A stretch of 7,030 nucleotides of DNA from Sandarakinorhabdus sp. (lineage in GTDB: Bacteria > Pseudomonadota > Alphaproteobacteria > Sphingomonadales > Sphingomonadaceae). The stretch is from the NCBI GenBank assembly GCA_025458465.1, contig JALOSK010000243.1:1-7030 (forward strand), in the 5' to 3' direction. Numbering within the stretch: position 1 is the first letter of the stretch; each line of letters begins with the position of its first letter. The notes beneath the pieces were generated by a model, which was not told where the DNA came from, did no database searches, and worked only from the letters and a program-made list of their open reading frames with translations. Made by a program: the position numbers and the translations under genes. Below are positions 1-6,445 of the stretch, one piece after another.

Positions 1-1
1 G

Positions 2-370
2 CGCGGCAGCATCATCAACATCAGCAGCATCGCCGGCGTGATCGCCGCCCACAACAGCGCCGCCTACAACAGCGCCAAGGCCGCCGTGCGCCACCTGACG
101 AAAAGCGTCGCGCTGCACTGCGCCAAGCAGCAATATCGCATCACCTGCAACAGCATCCACCCGGTGTTCATCGACACCCCGATCCTGGATGGCATCACCA
201 GCGCACTGGGCCGCGAGGCGGGTCTTGCCAAGCTGGGCCGGCAGATTCCGCTGGGCGCCGTGGGCGAACCCGACGACATCGCCTGGGCGGCCGTCTATCT
301 GGCCAGCGACGAGGCCAAGATGGTGACGGGCCACGGCCTGTATGTGGATGGCGGCATCAGCGCGATGTGA
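2..370 (+). CDS. Short-chain dehydrogenase/reductase (SDR), C-terminal part, 5' end outside window
   Basis: This is the 3' portion of a classical SDR oxidoreductase, an NAD(P)-dependent cytosolic enzyme acting on a hydroxyl or keto group. The frame is open from the first bases, so the start and the N-terminal Rossmann glycine motif lie upstream. About 122 residues are visible. The catalytic Ser sits in NISSIAG (bases about 17-37) and the catalytic Tyr and Lys in YNSAK, with the usual 13-residue Ser-to-Tyr spacing. NSIHP and the C-terminal GEPDDIAWAAVYLASDEA...GLYVDGG block are standard family signatures. The stretch CAKQQYRITCNSIHPVFIDTP resembles the 3-beta/17-beta-hydroxysteroid dehydrogenase-like branch (Comamonas type), but the substrate cannot be deduced. 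The gene ends at TGA and is followed, on the same strand 150 bp on, by an AraC-type regulator that could control it; that link is inference. The family call is firm; the substrate is unknown. Confidence 0.93.
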   Translation, partial: RGSIINISSIAGVIAAHNSAAYNSAKAAVRHLTKSVALHCAKQQYRITCNSIHPVFIDTPILDGITSALGREAGLAKLGRQIPLGAVGEPDDIAWAAVYLASDEAKMVTGHGLYVDGGISAM

Positions 371-414
371 CGCGCGGCCGGCGACTGCCTAGCCCGTCGC
401 GCGAATTCTACACT

Positions 415-431
415 CTTCATGCCATATGAAG
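415..431. promoter_or_regulatory. Inverted repeat in AT-rich island upstream of the AraC-type gene
   Basis: CTTCAT and ATGAAG form 6-bp perfect arms around a 5-nt spacer, in a short AT-rich stretch (about 403-450) that stands out from GC-rich surroundings. It lies about 90 bp upstream of the regulator start, where an operator or promoter would be expected. A weak sigma-70-like pair (TTCATG at 416-421, CATTAT at 439-444, 17-bp spacing) overlaps it. No factor can be named, and a 6-bp arm can arise by chance. Confidence 0.3.
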
Positions 432-506
432 TTGTTGTCATTATTTGCCGAGGGCCATTGCGCGGGCCCGCACCATGCCCCACCCAAGCGCCTGAAACGA
501 CAGGGC

Positions 507-514
507 GGGAGGGG
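507..514 (+). promoter_or_regulatory. Ribosome binding site that fixes the AraC-type gene start
   Basis: GGGAGGGG lies 6 nt before the ATG at 521. It decides in favour of this start over the upstream in-frame ATG at 419, which has no comparable purine tract and would add 34 residues unlike any AraC-family N-terminus. Confidence 0.65.
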
Positions 515-520
515 CCCCTG

Positions 521-1405
521 ATGTTCAAAGGCAATGACGCGCAAACCCGCAGCCTGGCGCCCGACGTGCAATTCGCACTGCCGGCACCGTCGCTGCGGCC
601 ATTGATCACCACCTATTATTTCGTCGTGACGCCGGTGCCGCTGGTGGATCATCTGCACCCGGAATGGGGCAATCTGCGCTTCACCCTGTCCGGCACCTGG
701 ACGCTCACCCGGCCCGGCTATACCGACACAACCCCGGCCCGCCACGCCCTGTTCGGCCCCAGCGACCGCACCGGCACCGTTGCCACCACGGGGCCTGCCA
801 GCATGGTGGGCGTCGGGCTGACGGCCCTGGGCTGGGACCAGTTGATCGGCGAGCCCGCGCATGCCCACGCCAACCGCATCAGCGAGATCGGCGGCCCGTT
901 GGGCGCCCGCGCCGATGCGCTGCACCAGCAGCTGTTGACGGCCAACTGGCCCGACATCCCGGCGCTGTTCGATGCGTTCTTCGCGGCGCTGGCGGCCGCG
1001 GCGCCGCCGCCCGATCCCGTGATCCTGCGCGCCCAGGCGGCGCTGCTGTCCGGCCGGATCGACAGCGTGCCGGACTTCGCCGCCGAAGTGGGCGTGACGG
1101 AGCGCACGCTGGAACGCCTGTGCAAGCGGGTGTTCGGCTTCACCCCCAAGCGGCTGCTGCGCCGCCAGCGCTTCCTGCGCACCCTGGCCGAGATCGGCGA
1201 CCGCCTTGACCAGCCGCTGTCCGAACTGCTGGACGGCAGCTATTATGATCAGTCCCACTTCATCCGCGAGTTCCGGGCCTATATGGGCATGGCGCCGCTG
1301 GCCTATTTCAATGGCCCCCGCCAGATGATCCGCCGCGCCAGCCAGGCCCGCATGGCGGCTGCCGGCGCGCCGGTGCAGGGCCTGCACCGCCCGTCCGGCG
1401 ACTGA
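521..1405 (+). CDS. AraC-family transcriptional regulator
   Basis: A cytoplasmic DNA-binding regulator of 294 residues with the usual AraC layout. The N-terminal two thirds (residues 1 to about 165) looks like the ligand or partner domain found in many uncharacterised proteobacterial AraC proteins ([14 protein letters not shown], then a cupin-like region with [15 protein letters not shown]). The C-terminal third holds two helix-turn-helix motifs. The first is near residues 183-215 ([33 protein letters not shown]). The second is near 232-265, with the family signature [19 protein letters not shown]. The start at 521 is chosen for its strong ribosome binding site; an in-frame ATG at 419 is possible but poorly supported. 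The gene is co-oriented with the SDR upstream and rlmN downstream (64-bp gap). A role in controlling the SDR is a guess from adjacency; the effector is unknown. Confidence 0.92.
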   Translation: MFKGNDAQTRSLAPDVQFALPAPSLRPLITTYYFVVTPVPLVDHLHPEWGNLRFTLSGTWTLTRPGYTDTTPARHALFGPSDRTGTVATTGPASMVGVGLTALGWDQLIGEPAHAHANRISEIGGPLGARADALHQQLLTANWPDIPALFDAFFAALAAAAPPPDPVILRAQAALLSGRIDSVPDFAAEVGVTERTLERLCKRVFGFTPKRLLRRQRFLRTLAEIGDRLDQPLSELLDGSYYDQSHFIREFRAYMGMAPLAYFNGPRQMIRRASQARMAAAGAPVQGLHRPSGD

Positions 1406-1406
1406 G

Positions 1407-1428
1407 GCCGCCAATTCGACGCGGCGGC
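1407..1428 (+). terminator. GC-rich hairpin just after the AraC-type stop codon (weak terminator candidate)
   Basis: GCCGCC and GGCGGC form a 6-bp stem around a 10-nt loop, beginning 1 nt after the TGA. There is no T-run directly after it; the nearest is TTTT at 1450-1453. It could pause or partly terminate transcription, but in GC-rich DNA such stems are common. Confidence 0.2.
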
Positions 1429-1469
1429 ACGTGGTTCCCGCGCGCCGGCTTTTGCGATATGGGCCGCCG

Positions 1470-2685
1470 ATGATGACGAATGCCCCCCAGACTCCTGCCG
1501 GTGTGATGCCCATTCCCGGCCCGTCCGATCCGGTGGTGATGCCGCGCAAGGCTTCGGTCCGCGCCGATGGCAAGCGCGTGCTGATCGGCATGTCGAAACC
1601 GCAGCTGCGCGCCGCGCTGGCCGAGATCGGCGTGCCGGAGCGCCAGGTGAAGATGCGCGCCTCCCAGGTGTGGCACTGGCTGTATCACCGCGGTGTCACC
1701 GACATCCAGGCCATGGCCAACATCTCCAGGGAGACACGCGCCCTCATCGATCAGCATTTCGTGGTGGGGCGCCCCGAAGTGGTGACGGCGCAGGTCTCGA
1801 GCGACGGCACCCGCAAATGGCTGCTGCGCTTTGATGATGGCGAGGAAGCCGAATGCGTGTTCATCCCCGATGCCTGGCGCGGCACGCTGTGCGTGTCCAG
1901 CCAGGTGGGGTGCACATTGAACTGCCGCTTCTGCCACACCGGCACCATGAAGCTGGTGCGCAACCTGACGCCGGCGGAAATCGTTGGCCAGGTGATGCTG
2001 GCCCGCGATGCGCTGGGCGAATGGCCGAACGGCACCGCCAGCCTGCCGGCCCTGCCCGACACCGATGATGACGATGAAGACCGGCCGTGGATCCCCGGCG
2101 CCCACAATCCGGGCAGCAACTACACGCCGGAAGGCCGCATGCTCACCAACATCGTGATGATGGGCATGGGTGAGCCGCTCTACAATTTCGACAATGTGCG
2201 CGATGCCCTGCAGATCGTCATGGACGGCGATGGCCTGGGCCTGTCCAAGCGCCGCATCACGCTTTCGACCAGCGGCGTGGTGCCGATGATGGCGCGCGCC
2301 GGCGAGGAGATCGGCGTCAATCTTGCGGTCAGCCTGCACGCCGTCACCAAGGACATCCGCGACGAGATCGTGCCGCTCAATCGCAAATATGGCATCGAAC
2401 AATTGCTGGAGGCCTGCGCCAACTATCCCGGCGCCAACAACGCACGGCGCATCACCTTCGAATATGTCATGCTGGCCGGCAAGAACGACAGCGACGACGA
2501 CGCGCGCGAACTGGTGCGCCTGATCCGCAAGTACAAGCTGCCGGCCAAGGTGAACCTGATCCCGTTCAACCCGCGGCCGGGACATCATGGCGGCCTGCGG
2601 CCAGCTGAAATCGGCCAGCGAAAAGATCAGCCGCGCCGAACTGGACAAGCGGGCGGCGGAAAAAGAGGAAGCCTGGACGCTGTGA
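1470..2685 (+). pseudogene. rlmN: rlmN, dual-specificity rRNA/tRNA adenine-C2 methyltransferase, frameshifted by an internal deletion
   Basis: RlmN is a radical-SAM enzyme that methylates C2 of A2503 in 23S rRNA and of A37 in some tRNAs. Numbering from ATG 1470, the [4Fe-4S] motif CTLNCRFC (C148, C152, C155), the upstream cysteine C141 (Cys118 in E. coli) and the SAM-contacting MGMGEP (231-236) are intact. Residues 185-217 hold an acidic insert (DTDDDDED) absent from E. coli RlmN. The frame is normal through IPFNP (ending at 2573) and then turns to unrelated sequence, stopping at 2735 inside the 3' end of cfa. The true C-terminus, [13 protein letters not shown] onward, resumes in the next frame from 2572 and ends at TGA 2683-2685. 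About 33 residues (some 100 nt) that normally join these parts are missing. The methyl-carrying cysteine (Cys355 in E. coli) is thus out of frame, so the product should be inactive unless this is a sequence or assembly error. The start is uncertain: no clear ribosome binding site, ATG 1473 adjacent, GTG at 1431 possible. Confidence 0.88.
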
Positions 2686-2689
2686 GGCG

Positions 2690-3886
2690 TCAGGGCGCGC
2701 CGCCGGGGAGCGCGCGCTCCACGTCCCGCATGTAGTCGCGGCTGGGTGGCAGCGTGTCGCGCCGCTTGGTCATCTGCACTTGCACGTTCATGTGGCCATC
2801 GTTGGCAAAGGCGCAGTGCGCGGCTGCCAGATAGAACATCCACATCCGGTAGAAGCGCCCGTCATACAGGCCGACGATCTCGGCCTGTTTGGCGGCGCAG
2901 CGGTCATACCAGGCCTTGAGCGTCCACGCATAATGCAGGCGCAGCACCTCGATGTCGGTGATCCACAGCCAGGCCTTCTCGATCGCCGGCACGATCTGCG
3001 ACAGCGCCGGGGAATAGCCGCCGGGGAAGATATATTTCGCCGTCCATGGATCGGTCGCCCCCGGCCCATCGGCGCGCGCGATGGTGTGCAGCAGCGCCAC
3101 GCCATCAATGGCCAGCAGGCGTTCAACGGTGTCGAAGAACTGCCGGTAGTGCGGCAGGCCAACATGTTCGAACATGCCAACCGACACGATGCGATCATAC
3201 TGCCCCGTCACCGCGCGATAATCGATCAGCTGGTAATCGACACCGGTCAGCCCCTGCCGGGCAGCCTCGGCGCGGGCATATTTCAGTTGCTCCTCCGAAA
3301 GCGTCACGCCCGTCACCTGCGCGCCCGACACCTTGTGCAGATAACGCGCCAGCCCGCCCCAGCCGCAGCCGATATCGAGCACGCGCAGCCCCGGCTTCAG
3401 ATCCAGCTCTTGCGCAGCCTCCAGCGTGGTGATGCCCGGCGCCCAGTAGGCGCAGCTATATTGGCGGTGCGGATCGAGGAACAGATCATAGAGCCGGTCA
3501 TCAAGATCATAATGATGGGCCACGTTGCGCCTGGAACGGCGGGCGAAGTTGATGCCGTCCCACCACGCCGCCACCTGTGCCTGCCGCCACAGGGCAAAGC
3601 GCACCGGGTTGTCGCGCTGCCAGCGCAGGTTCCAGGTGACGAGATCAAGCAGTGCGAAGATGTCCCCCTGTTCCAGCGTCAGCCTTCCATCCATGAACGC
3701 CTCGCCCGCGCCCAGCGCCGGGTTCAGCGCGATGGCGCGGGCGGTGCCATTGTCGGCCAGGCGGATGCGGACGGCGGGACGATCAGGGTTGGGGCGGCCA
3801 TACAGGCGCTCGCGGCCTGAGGGATCGACGACGACAAGTTCGCCGTCCTGCATGAACCGTTTGAACAGGCGATCGAACAGGAACAT
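2690..3886 (-). CDS. cfa: Cyclopropane-fatty-acyl-phospholipid synthase family methyltransferase
   Basis: A SAM-dependent enzyme that adds a methylene across cis double bonds of unsaturated acyl chains in membrane phospholipids; soluble but acting at the inner membrane face. It has 398 residues, close to E. coli Cfa (382). The N-terminal domain (1 to about 110) is followed by the catalytic Rossmann domain with SAM motif [11 protein letters not shown] (169-179), [11 protein letters not shown] (233-243), LLHTI (265-269), KYIFPGG and AWYDR. Residues aligned with the E. coli active site and bicarbonate-binding set are all present: C145, E240, H267, I269 and Y319. The ATG at 3886 is the first good start; only a weak purine tract precedes it. 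It lies 89 bp downstream of grpE on the same strand, with no clear terminator between, so co-transcription is possible. It converges on rlmN, its stop being 4 nt from the ancestral rlmN stop. A related mycolic-acid or tuberculostearic-type methyltransferase is less likely. Confidence 0.94.
   Translation of the reverse strand: MFLFDRLFKRFMQDGELVVVDPSGRERLYGRPNPDRPAVRIRLADNGTARAIALNPALGAGEAFMDGRLTLEQGDIFALLDLVTWNLRWQRDNPVRFALWRQAQVAAWWDGINFARRSRRNVAHHYDLDDRLYDLFLDPHRQYSCAYWAPGITTLEAAQELDLKPGLRVLDIGCGWGGLARYLHKVSGAQVTGVTLSEEQLKYARAEAARQGLTGVDYQLIDYRAVTGQYDRIVSVGMFEHVGLPHYRQFFDTVERLLAIDGVALLHTIARADGPGATDPWTAKYIFPGGYSPALSQIVPAIEKAWLWITDIEVLRLHYAWTLKAWYDRCAAKQAEIVGLYDGRFYRMWMFYLAAAHCAFANDGHMNVQVQMTKRRDTLPPSRDYMRDVERALPGGAP
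2707..2720. repeat. Perfect 14-bp palindrome in the 3' end of cfa
   Basis: GGAGCGCGCGCTCC is a perfect palindrome just inside the cfa coding end and just past the ancestral rlmN stop. It could form a short hairpin in both convergent transcripts, which lack any intergenic space for a terminator. No T-run follows on either strand, and it also encodes ordinary cfa codons, so function is uncertain. Confidence 0.3.
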
Positions 3887-3975
3887 GGCCGCAGCCTGCC
3901 AAAGCCGGCAGCCACGTCAAGTCGCCGGTCTGACAATCTCGGTGAACCGCACTGCACGGCGGCTGCCGCGCGGCG

Positions 3976-4548
3976 TCAATCCTTCGCGCGCGCCACGCTC
4001 ACCATCGCCGGGCGCAGCAGGCGATCACGGATGGTCCAGCCGCTGGCCAGTTCGGCCACCACGGTGCCGGCGTCCTGATCGGCGTCCACCTCGATCATCG
4101 CCTGGTGGCGATTGGGATCAAGCGCTTCGCCGGGTGCAATCTCGATGCGCGAGATGCCCTGCCGGCCAAAGATCGCCAGCAGCTCGCGCTCGGTCGCCTC
4201 GATGCCGGCGCGCACATTGTCGAAGCCCTCGGCCGGCAGCGCCGCCACCGCGCGGCGCAGATTTTCGGCCACGGCCAGCATCTCGCGGGCAAAGCCGGTG
4301 ACGGCATATTGGGTCGCTTCCACCTTGTCGCGCTCCAGCCGACGGCGGGTGTTTTCCAGATCGGCCATGGTGCGCAGCACCCGATCCTTCAGATCGGCGA
4401 TTTCCTGGTCCTTGGCCAGCAGGGCCTCGGCCAGATCGAAATCGGCGGTTTCGGGGCCGGTGGTTTCGGGGCCGGTGGTTTCGGGGCCGGCGGTTTCGGG
4501 GCCAGCAGCTTCGGGGGCGGTGTCAGGCGTGTCGGTTGCGTCGGTCAT
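3976..4548 (-). CDS. grpE: GrpE, nucleotide exchange factor of DnaK
   Basis: GrpE is the cytosolic homodimeric co-chaperone that releases ADP from DnaK and drives the Hsp70 folding cycle. The 190-residue protein has the expected parts. A disordered, acidic N-terminus (1-36) contains four tandem GPET-type pentapeptides. A long coiled-coil helix follows (about 38-100; EALLAKDQEIADLKDRVLRTMADLENTRRRLERD). The C-terminal beta domain that docks on DnaK carries GISRIEI, DPNRHQAMIEV and the signature GWTIRDRLLRPAMVSVAR, with Trp where the family often has Tyr. Its ATG overlaps the hrcA stop as ATGA, indicating translational coupling and one transcript. Neither dnaK nor dnaJ follows; cfa is next on the same strand. 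Heat-shock control through the hrcA promoter is expected from the operon arrangement. Confidence 0.97.
   Translation of the reverse strand: MTDATDTPDTAPEAAGPETAGPETTGPETTGPETADFDLAEALLAKDQEIADLKDRVLRTMADLENTRRRLERDKVEATQYAVTGFAREMLAVAENLRRAVAALPAEGFDNVRAGIEATERELLAIFGRQGISRIEIAPGEALDPNRHQAMIEVDADQDAGTVVAELASGWTIRDRLLRPAMVSVARAKD
4447..4506. repeat. Four-copy 15-bp tandem repeat inside grpE
   Basis: Four consecutive 15-bp units of GGTTTCGGGGCCGGT type start at 4447, 4462, 4477 and 4492. The first three differ only in the last base; the fourth differs at its end (CCAGC), and a decayed fifth copy follows at 4507-4521. Read on the minus strand they encode four near-identical pentapeptides (A/T-G-P-E-T, residues 15-34) in the disordered head of GrpE. 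The unit is a multiple of 3, so copy-number change keeps the frame. Confidence 0.9.
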
Positions 4549-5609
4549 GATACCAGTCTGCTCAAGGTTCGGGCGGTGTAATCCACCATGGGGATGACAC
4601 GCGCATAGTTCAACCGCGTCGGCCCGATAACCCCCACAACACCGATCACCCGGCCATCACGGCCACGATAGGGCGAGGCGATGACGCTGGAACCCGACAG
4701 CGAGAACAGCCGCGATTCCGCGCCGATGAAGATGCGGGTGGCATCGGCGCCCCGGGCATTTTCCAGCAGCCGGATCAGTTCGGCCTTGTCTTCGAGATCG
4801 TCGAGCAGTTGCCGCACCCGCTCCATGTCAACCTCGCCTTCGATCAGATGGGCCTGGCCGCGCACGATCAGCACCGGGCGGGCCGCCGCGTCCGACGACC
4901 AGACGGCCAGCCCGGCCGACACGGCCGCTTCGGTCAGGCGGTCGAGCGTGGCGCGATCGCGGGCGATTTCGGTTTCCAGCCGCACCATCGCTTCGGCCAG
5001 GGTCAGGCCGGCAAGGCGGGCGGTGATATAGTTGGCCGCGGCCTCCAGCGTGGCCGGCAGCACACCGGGCGGCAGATCGAGCAGGCGGTTTTCCACCGTG
5101 CCATCGGCGCCCACCAGCACGACCAGCGCACGCTGCGGCGACAGCGGCACGAAGCTGACCTGCCGGATGATCAGTTCGCGGCCCGGCACCATCACCAGGC
5201 CGGCGCACTGCGACAGGCCCGAAAGCGCCGCCGTGGTGCGGGTGAGTGCCTCCTCCATCGCCACACCCGGCGCCAGGCCGGCTTCCAGTGCGGCGCGTTC
5301 ATCCTCGGTGGGTTCGGCAGCCTGCATCATGCCATCGACGAACATGCGAAGGCCCAGGTCGGTGGGCAGGCGCCCGGCGGACGTGTGCGGCGCTGCCAGC
5401 AGGCCCAATTCCTCCAGATCCTGCATCACGTTGCGGATGGAGGCCGGCGACAGGCCCAGCCCGCCGCCCTTCGAAAGGGTGCGACTGCCCACCGGCGCGC
5501 CCGATGCCAGATAGGCATCGACGATCTGCCGGAAAATCTCGCGGGCGCGGTCGTTCAGTTCGGCCAGGGACGGTGATGGCGCCAAGGTTGGTTGGCTCGT
5601 CGGCAACAT
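4545..5609 (-). CDS. hrcA: HrcA, heat-inducible transcription repressor
   Basis: HrcA represses class I heat-shock genes by binding the CIRCE inverted repeat, and its folding depends on GroEL. The 354-residue protein begins with a winged-helix DNA-binding domain (about 15-95) holding LNDRAREIFRQIVDAYL, VGSRTLSK and the highly typical SPASIRNVMQDLEELGLL and PHTSAGRLPT blocks. The GAF-like ligand/dimerisation domain follows, and the C-terminus has the family ending VIGVVGVIGPTRLNYARVIPMVDYTA. Length is normal for the family. The ATG at 5609 gives the expected N-terminus but lacks a recognisable ribosome binding site. It is the first gene of the unit with grpE (4-nt ATGA overlap) and is divergent from rph. 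No CIRCE consensus is visible upstream, so autoregulation through CIRCE is not supported here. Confidence 0.97.
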   Translation of the reverse strand: MLPTSQPTLAPSPSLAELNDRAREIFRQIVDAYLASGAPVGSRTLSKGGGLGLSPASIRNVMQDLEELGLLAAPHTSAGRLPTDLGLRMFVDGMMQAAEPTEDERAALEAGLAPGVAMEEALTRTTAALSGLSQCAGLVMVPGRELIIRQVSFVPLSPQRALVVLVGADGTVENRLLDLPPGVLPATLEAAANYITARLAGLTLAEAMVRLETEIARDRATLDRLTEAAVSAGLAVWSSDAAARPVLIVRGQAHLIEGEVDMERVRQLLDDLEDKAELIRLLENARGADATRIFIGAESRLFSLSGSSVIASPYRGRDGRVIGVVGVIGPTRLNYARVIPMVDYTARTLSRLVS

Positions 5610-5616
5610 GCCCGAT

Positions 5617-5646
5617 ATCTATGGTGAGAAGGGCCAATCTGCAATG
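5617..5646 (-). promoter_or_regulatory. Possible RpoH (sigma-32)-like promoter of hrcA
   Basis: On the minus strand, CATTGCA (5646-5640) and CCATAGAT (5624-5617), separated by 15 nt, partly resemble the heat-shock consensus CTTGAAA / CCCCATNT. The -10-like element ends 7 nt before the hrcA ATG, so a start there would leave almost no leader, which fits the lack of a ribosome binding site. The match is imperfect, especially at -35. Confidence 0.25.
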
Positions 5647-5672
5647 CCGCGCGCAATGGCCCCCTTCCCTTG

Positions 5673-5686
5673 TGCGGGCGCCCGCA
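5673..5686. promoter_or_regulatory. Perfect 14-bp palindrome between hrcA and rph
   Basis: TGCGGGCGCCCGCA reads the same on both strands and sits in the middle of the divergent promoter region. It could be an operator or a transcript hairpin; the factor is unknown, and GC-rich palindromes of this size can occur by chance. Confidence 0.35.
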
Positions 5687-5714
5687 ATAAGGCCAAGGCC
5701 AACATCCTCCCTTT

Positions 5715-5720
5715 GAAAGG
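5715..5720 (+). promoter_or_regulatory. Ribosome binding site of rph
   Basis: GAAAGG lies 8 nt before the ATG at 5729. It supports that start over the in-frame ATG at 5759, which would remove the conserved N-terminal MRPSGR motif. Confidence 0.6.
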
Positions 5721-5728
5721 CCCTTCCC

Positions 5729-6445
5729 ATGCGTCCTTCCGGCCGCGCCCCCGATCAGATGCGCTCTATCGAGATGATCCCGGGCTTTTCCGCGCACGCC
5801 GAAGGCTCGTGCCTGGTCAAGTTCGGCAACACCCATGTGCTGGTGACCGCCAGCGTGGAAGACCGGGTGCCGCCGTGGCTGCGTGGCGGCGGCAAGGGCT
5901 GGGTGACGGCCGAATATGGCATGCTGCCGCGCGCCACCCACACCCGCGGCCAGCGCGAGGCGGCCAAGGGCAAGCAATCGGGCCGCACGCAGGAAATCCA
6001 GCGCCTCATCGGGCGCAGCTTGCGCGCTGTCACCGATCTCACCTTGCTGGGCGAACGCCAGATCACGCTGGATTGCGACGTGATCCAGGCCGATGGCGGC
6101 ACCCGCACGGCGGCCATTTCGGGCGCCTGGGTGGCGCTGCGGCTGGCCATCGATCACATCCAGCGCCAGGCGCCGCTGGCCGGTGATCCGCTCACCACGC
6201 AGGTCGCGGCCATTTCCTGCGGTGTCTACAATGGCACGCCGGTGCTCGATCTGGATTATATCGAGGATTCGGCGGCCGGCACCGATGCCAATTTCGTGCT
6301 GACCGACAAGGCCGGCATCGTCGAGGTGCAGGGCACCGCCGAAGGCGAGCCGTTCGACGAGGAAACGCTGCTGCGCCTGCTGCGCCTCGCCCGCATCGGC
6401 TGCAATGAGGTGTTCACCGCGCAGGCCAAGGCGGTTGGCCGGTGA
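5729..6445 (+). CDS. rph: Ribonuclease PH
   Basis: RNase PH is a phosphorolytic 3'-5' exoribonuclease that trims tRNA precursors to the mature CCA end using phosphate and releasing nucleoside diphosphates; it works as a hexameric ring in the cytosol. The 238-residue product is the normal length. It begins with the hallmark [12 protein letters not shown] and contains [18 protein letters not shown] (56-73) and [16 protein letters not shown] (85-100). The phosphate-site block DGGTRTAA includes T125 and R126, with R86 upstream, matching the positions known in the B. subtilis enzyme. A conserved acidic pair, D180 and D186, follows in [12 protein letters not shown]. All these residues are intact, so the enzyme should be active. 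It is divergent from hrcA and overlaps rdgB by 4 nt (GTGA), a typical coupled pair. The E. coli K-12 frameshift in rph has no counterpart here. Confidence 0.98.
   Translation: MRPSGRAPDQMRSIEMIPGFSAHAEGSCLVKFGNTHVLVTASVEDRVPPWLRGGGKGWVTAEYGMLPRATHTRGQREAAKGKQSGRTQEIQRLIGRSLRAVTDLTLLGERQITLDCDVIQADGGTRTAAISGAWVALRLAIDHIQRQAPLAGDPLTTQVAAISCGVYNGTPVLDLDYIEDSAAGTDANFVLTDKAGIVEVQGTAEGEPFDEETLLRLLRLARIGCNEVFTAQAKAVGR

Larger units (their letters stand above)
5610..5728. promoter_or_regulatory. Divergent hrcA/rph promoter region
   Basis: This 119-bp stretch must hold the promoters for both directions. It contains a perfect 14-bp palindrome (5673-5686), an imperfect inverted repeat (GAAGGGCCA at 5628-5636 against TGGCCCCCTTC at 5657-5667), and GCAATG repeated at 5641 and 5653. 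No CIRCE (TTAGCACTC-N9-GAGTGCTAA) is present. I could not identify a convincing rph promoter. Confidence 0.6.

Noticed and set aside
371..400. Possible terminator after the SDR gene (GCGAC at 381-385 against GTCGC at 396-400)
   Set aside because: The stem is only 5 bp and no T-run follows.
419..520. Upstream in-frame ATG that would extend the AraC-type protein by 34 residues
   Set aside because: There is no ribosome binding site at 419, the added residues do not look like a family N-terminus, and a strong site precedes the ATG at 521.
389..1591. 400-codon open frame on the minus strand over the AraC-type gene
   Set aside because: It is antisense to a clear gene, has low-complexity Arg/Gly/His/Ala-rich composition and no family motifs; long antisense frames are expected in GC-rich DNA.
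2572..2575. Programmed ribosomal frameshift as an explanation for the rlmN frame change
   Set aside because: No slippery heptamer is seen at the junction, and about 33 conserved residues are missing altogether, which a frameshift cannot restore.
1308..2843. 511-codon open frame on the minus strand opposite rlmN
   Set aside because: The product is His/Ala/Gly/Arg-rich with no recognisable domain, and the opposite strand carries clear RlmN motifs. It also crosses the rlmN-cfa junction, as a shadow frame would.
2780..3820. 346-codon plus-strand frame opposite cfa
   Set aside because: cfa has every catalytic residue in the other direction; this frame looks like its complement and has no domain signature.
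3904..3928. Possible terminator between grpE and cfa (CCGGC/GCCGG arms)
   Set aside because: The arms are only 5 bp, the loop is long and there is no T-run; not distinguishable from GC-rich background.
4809..5576. 255-codon plus-strand frame opposite hrcA
   Set aside because: It is a shadow of hrcA, with His/Gln/Arg-rich composition and no motif.
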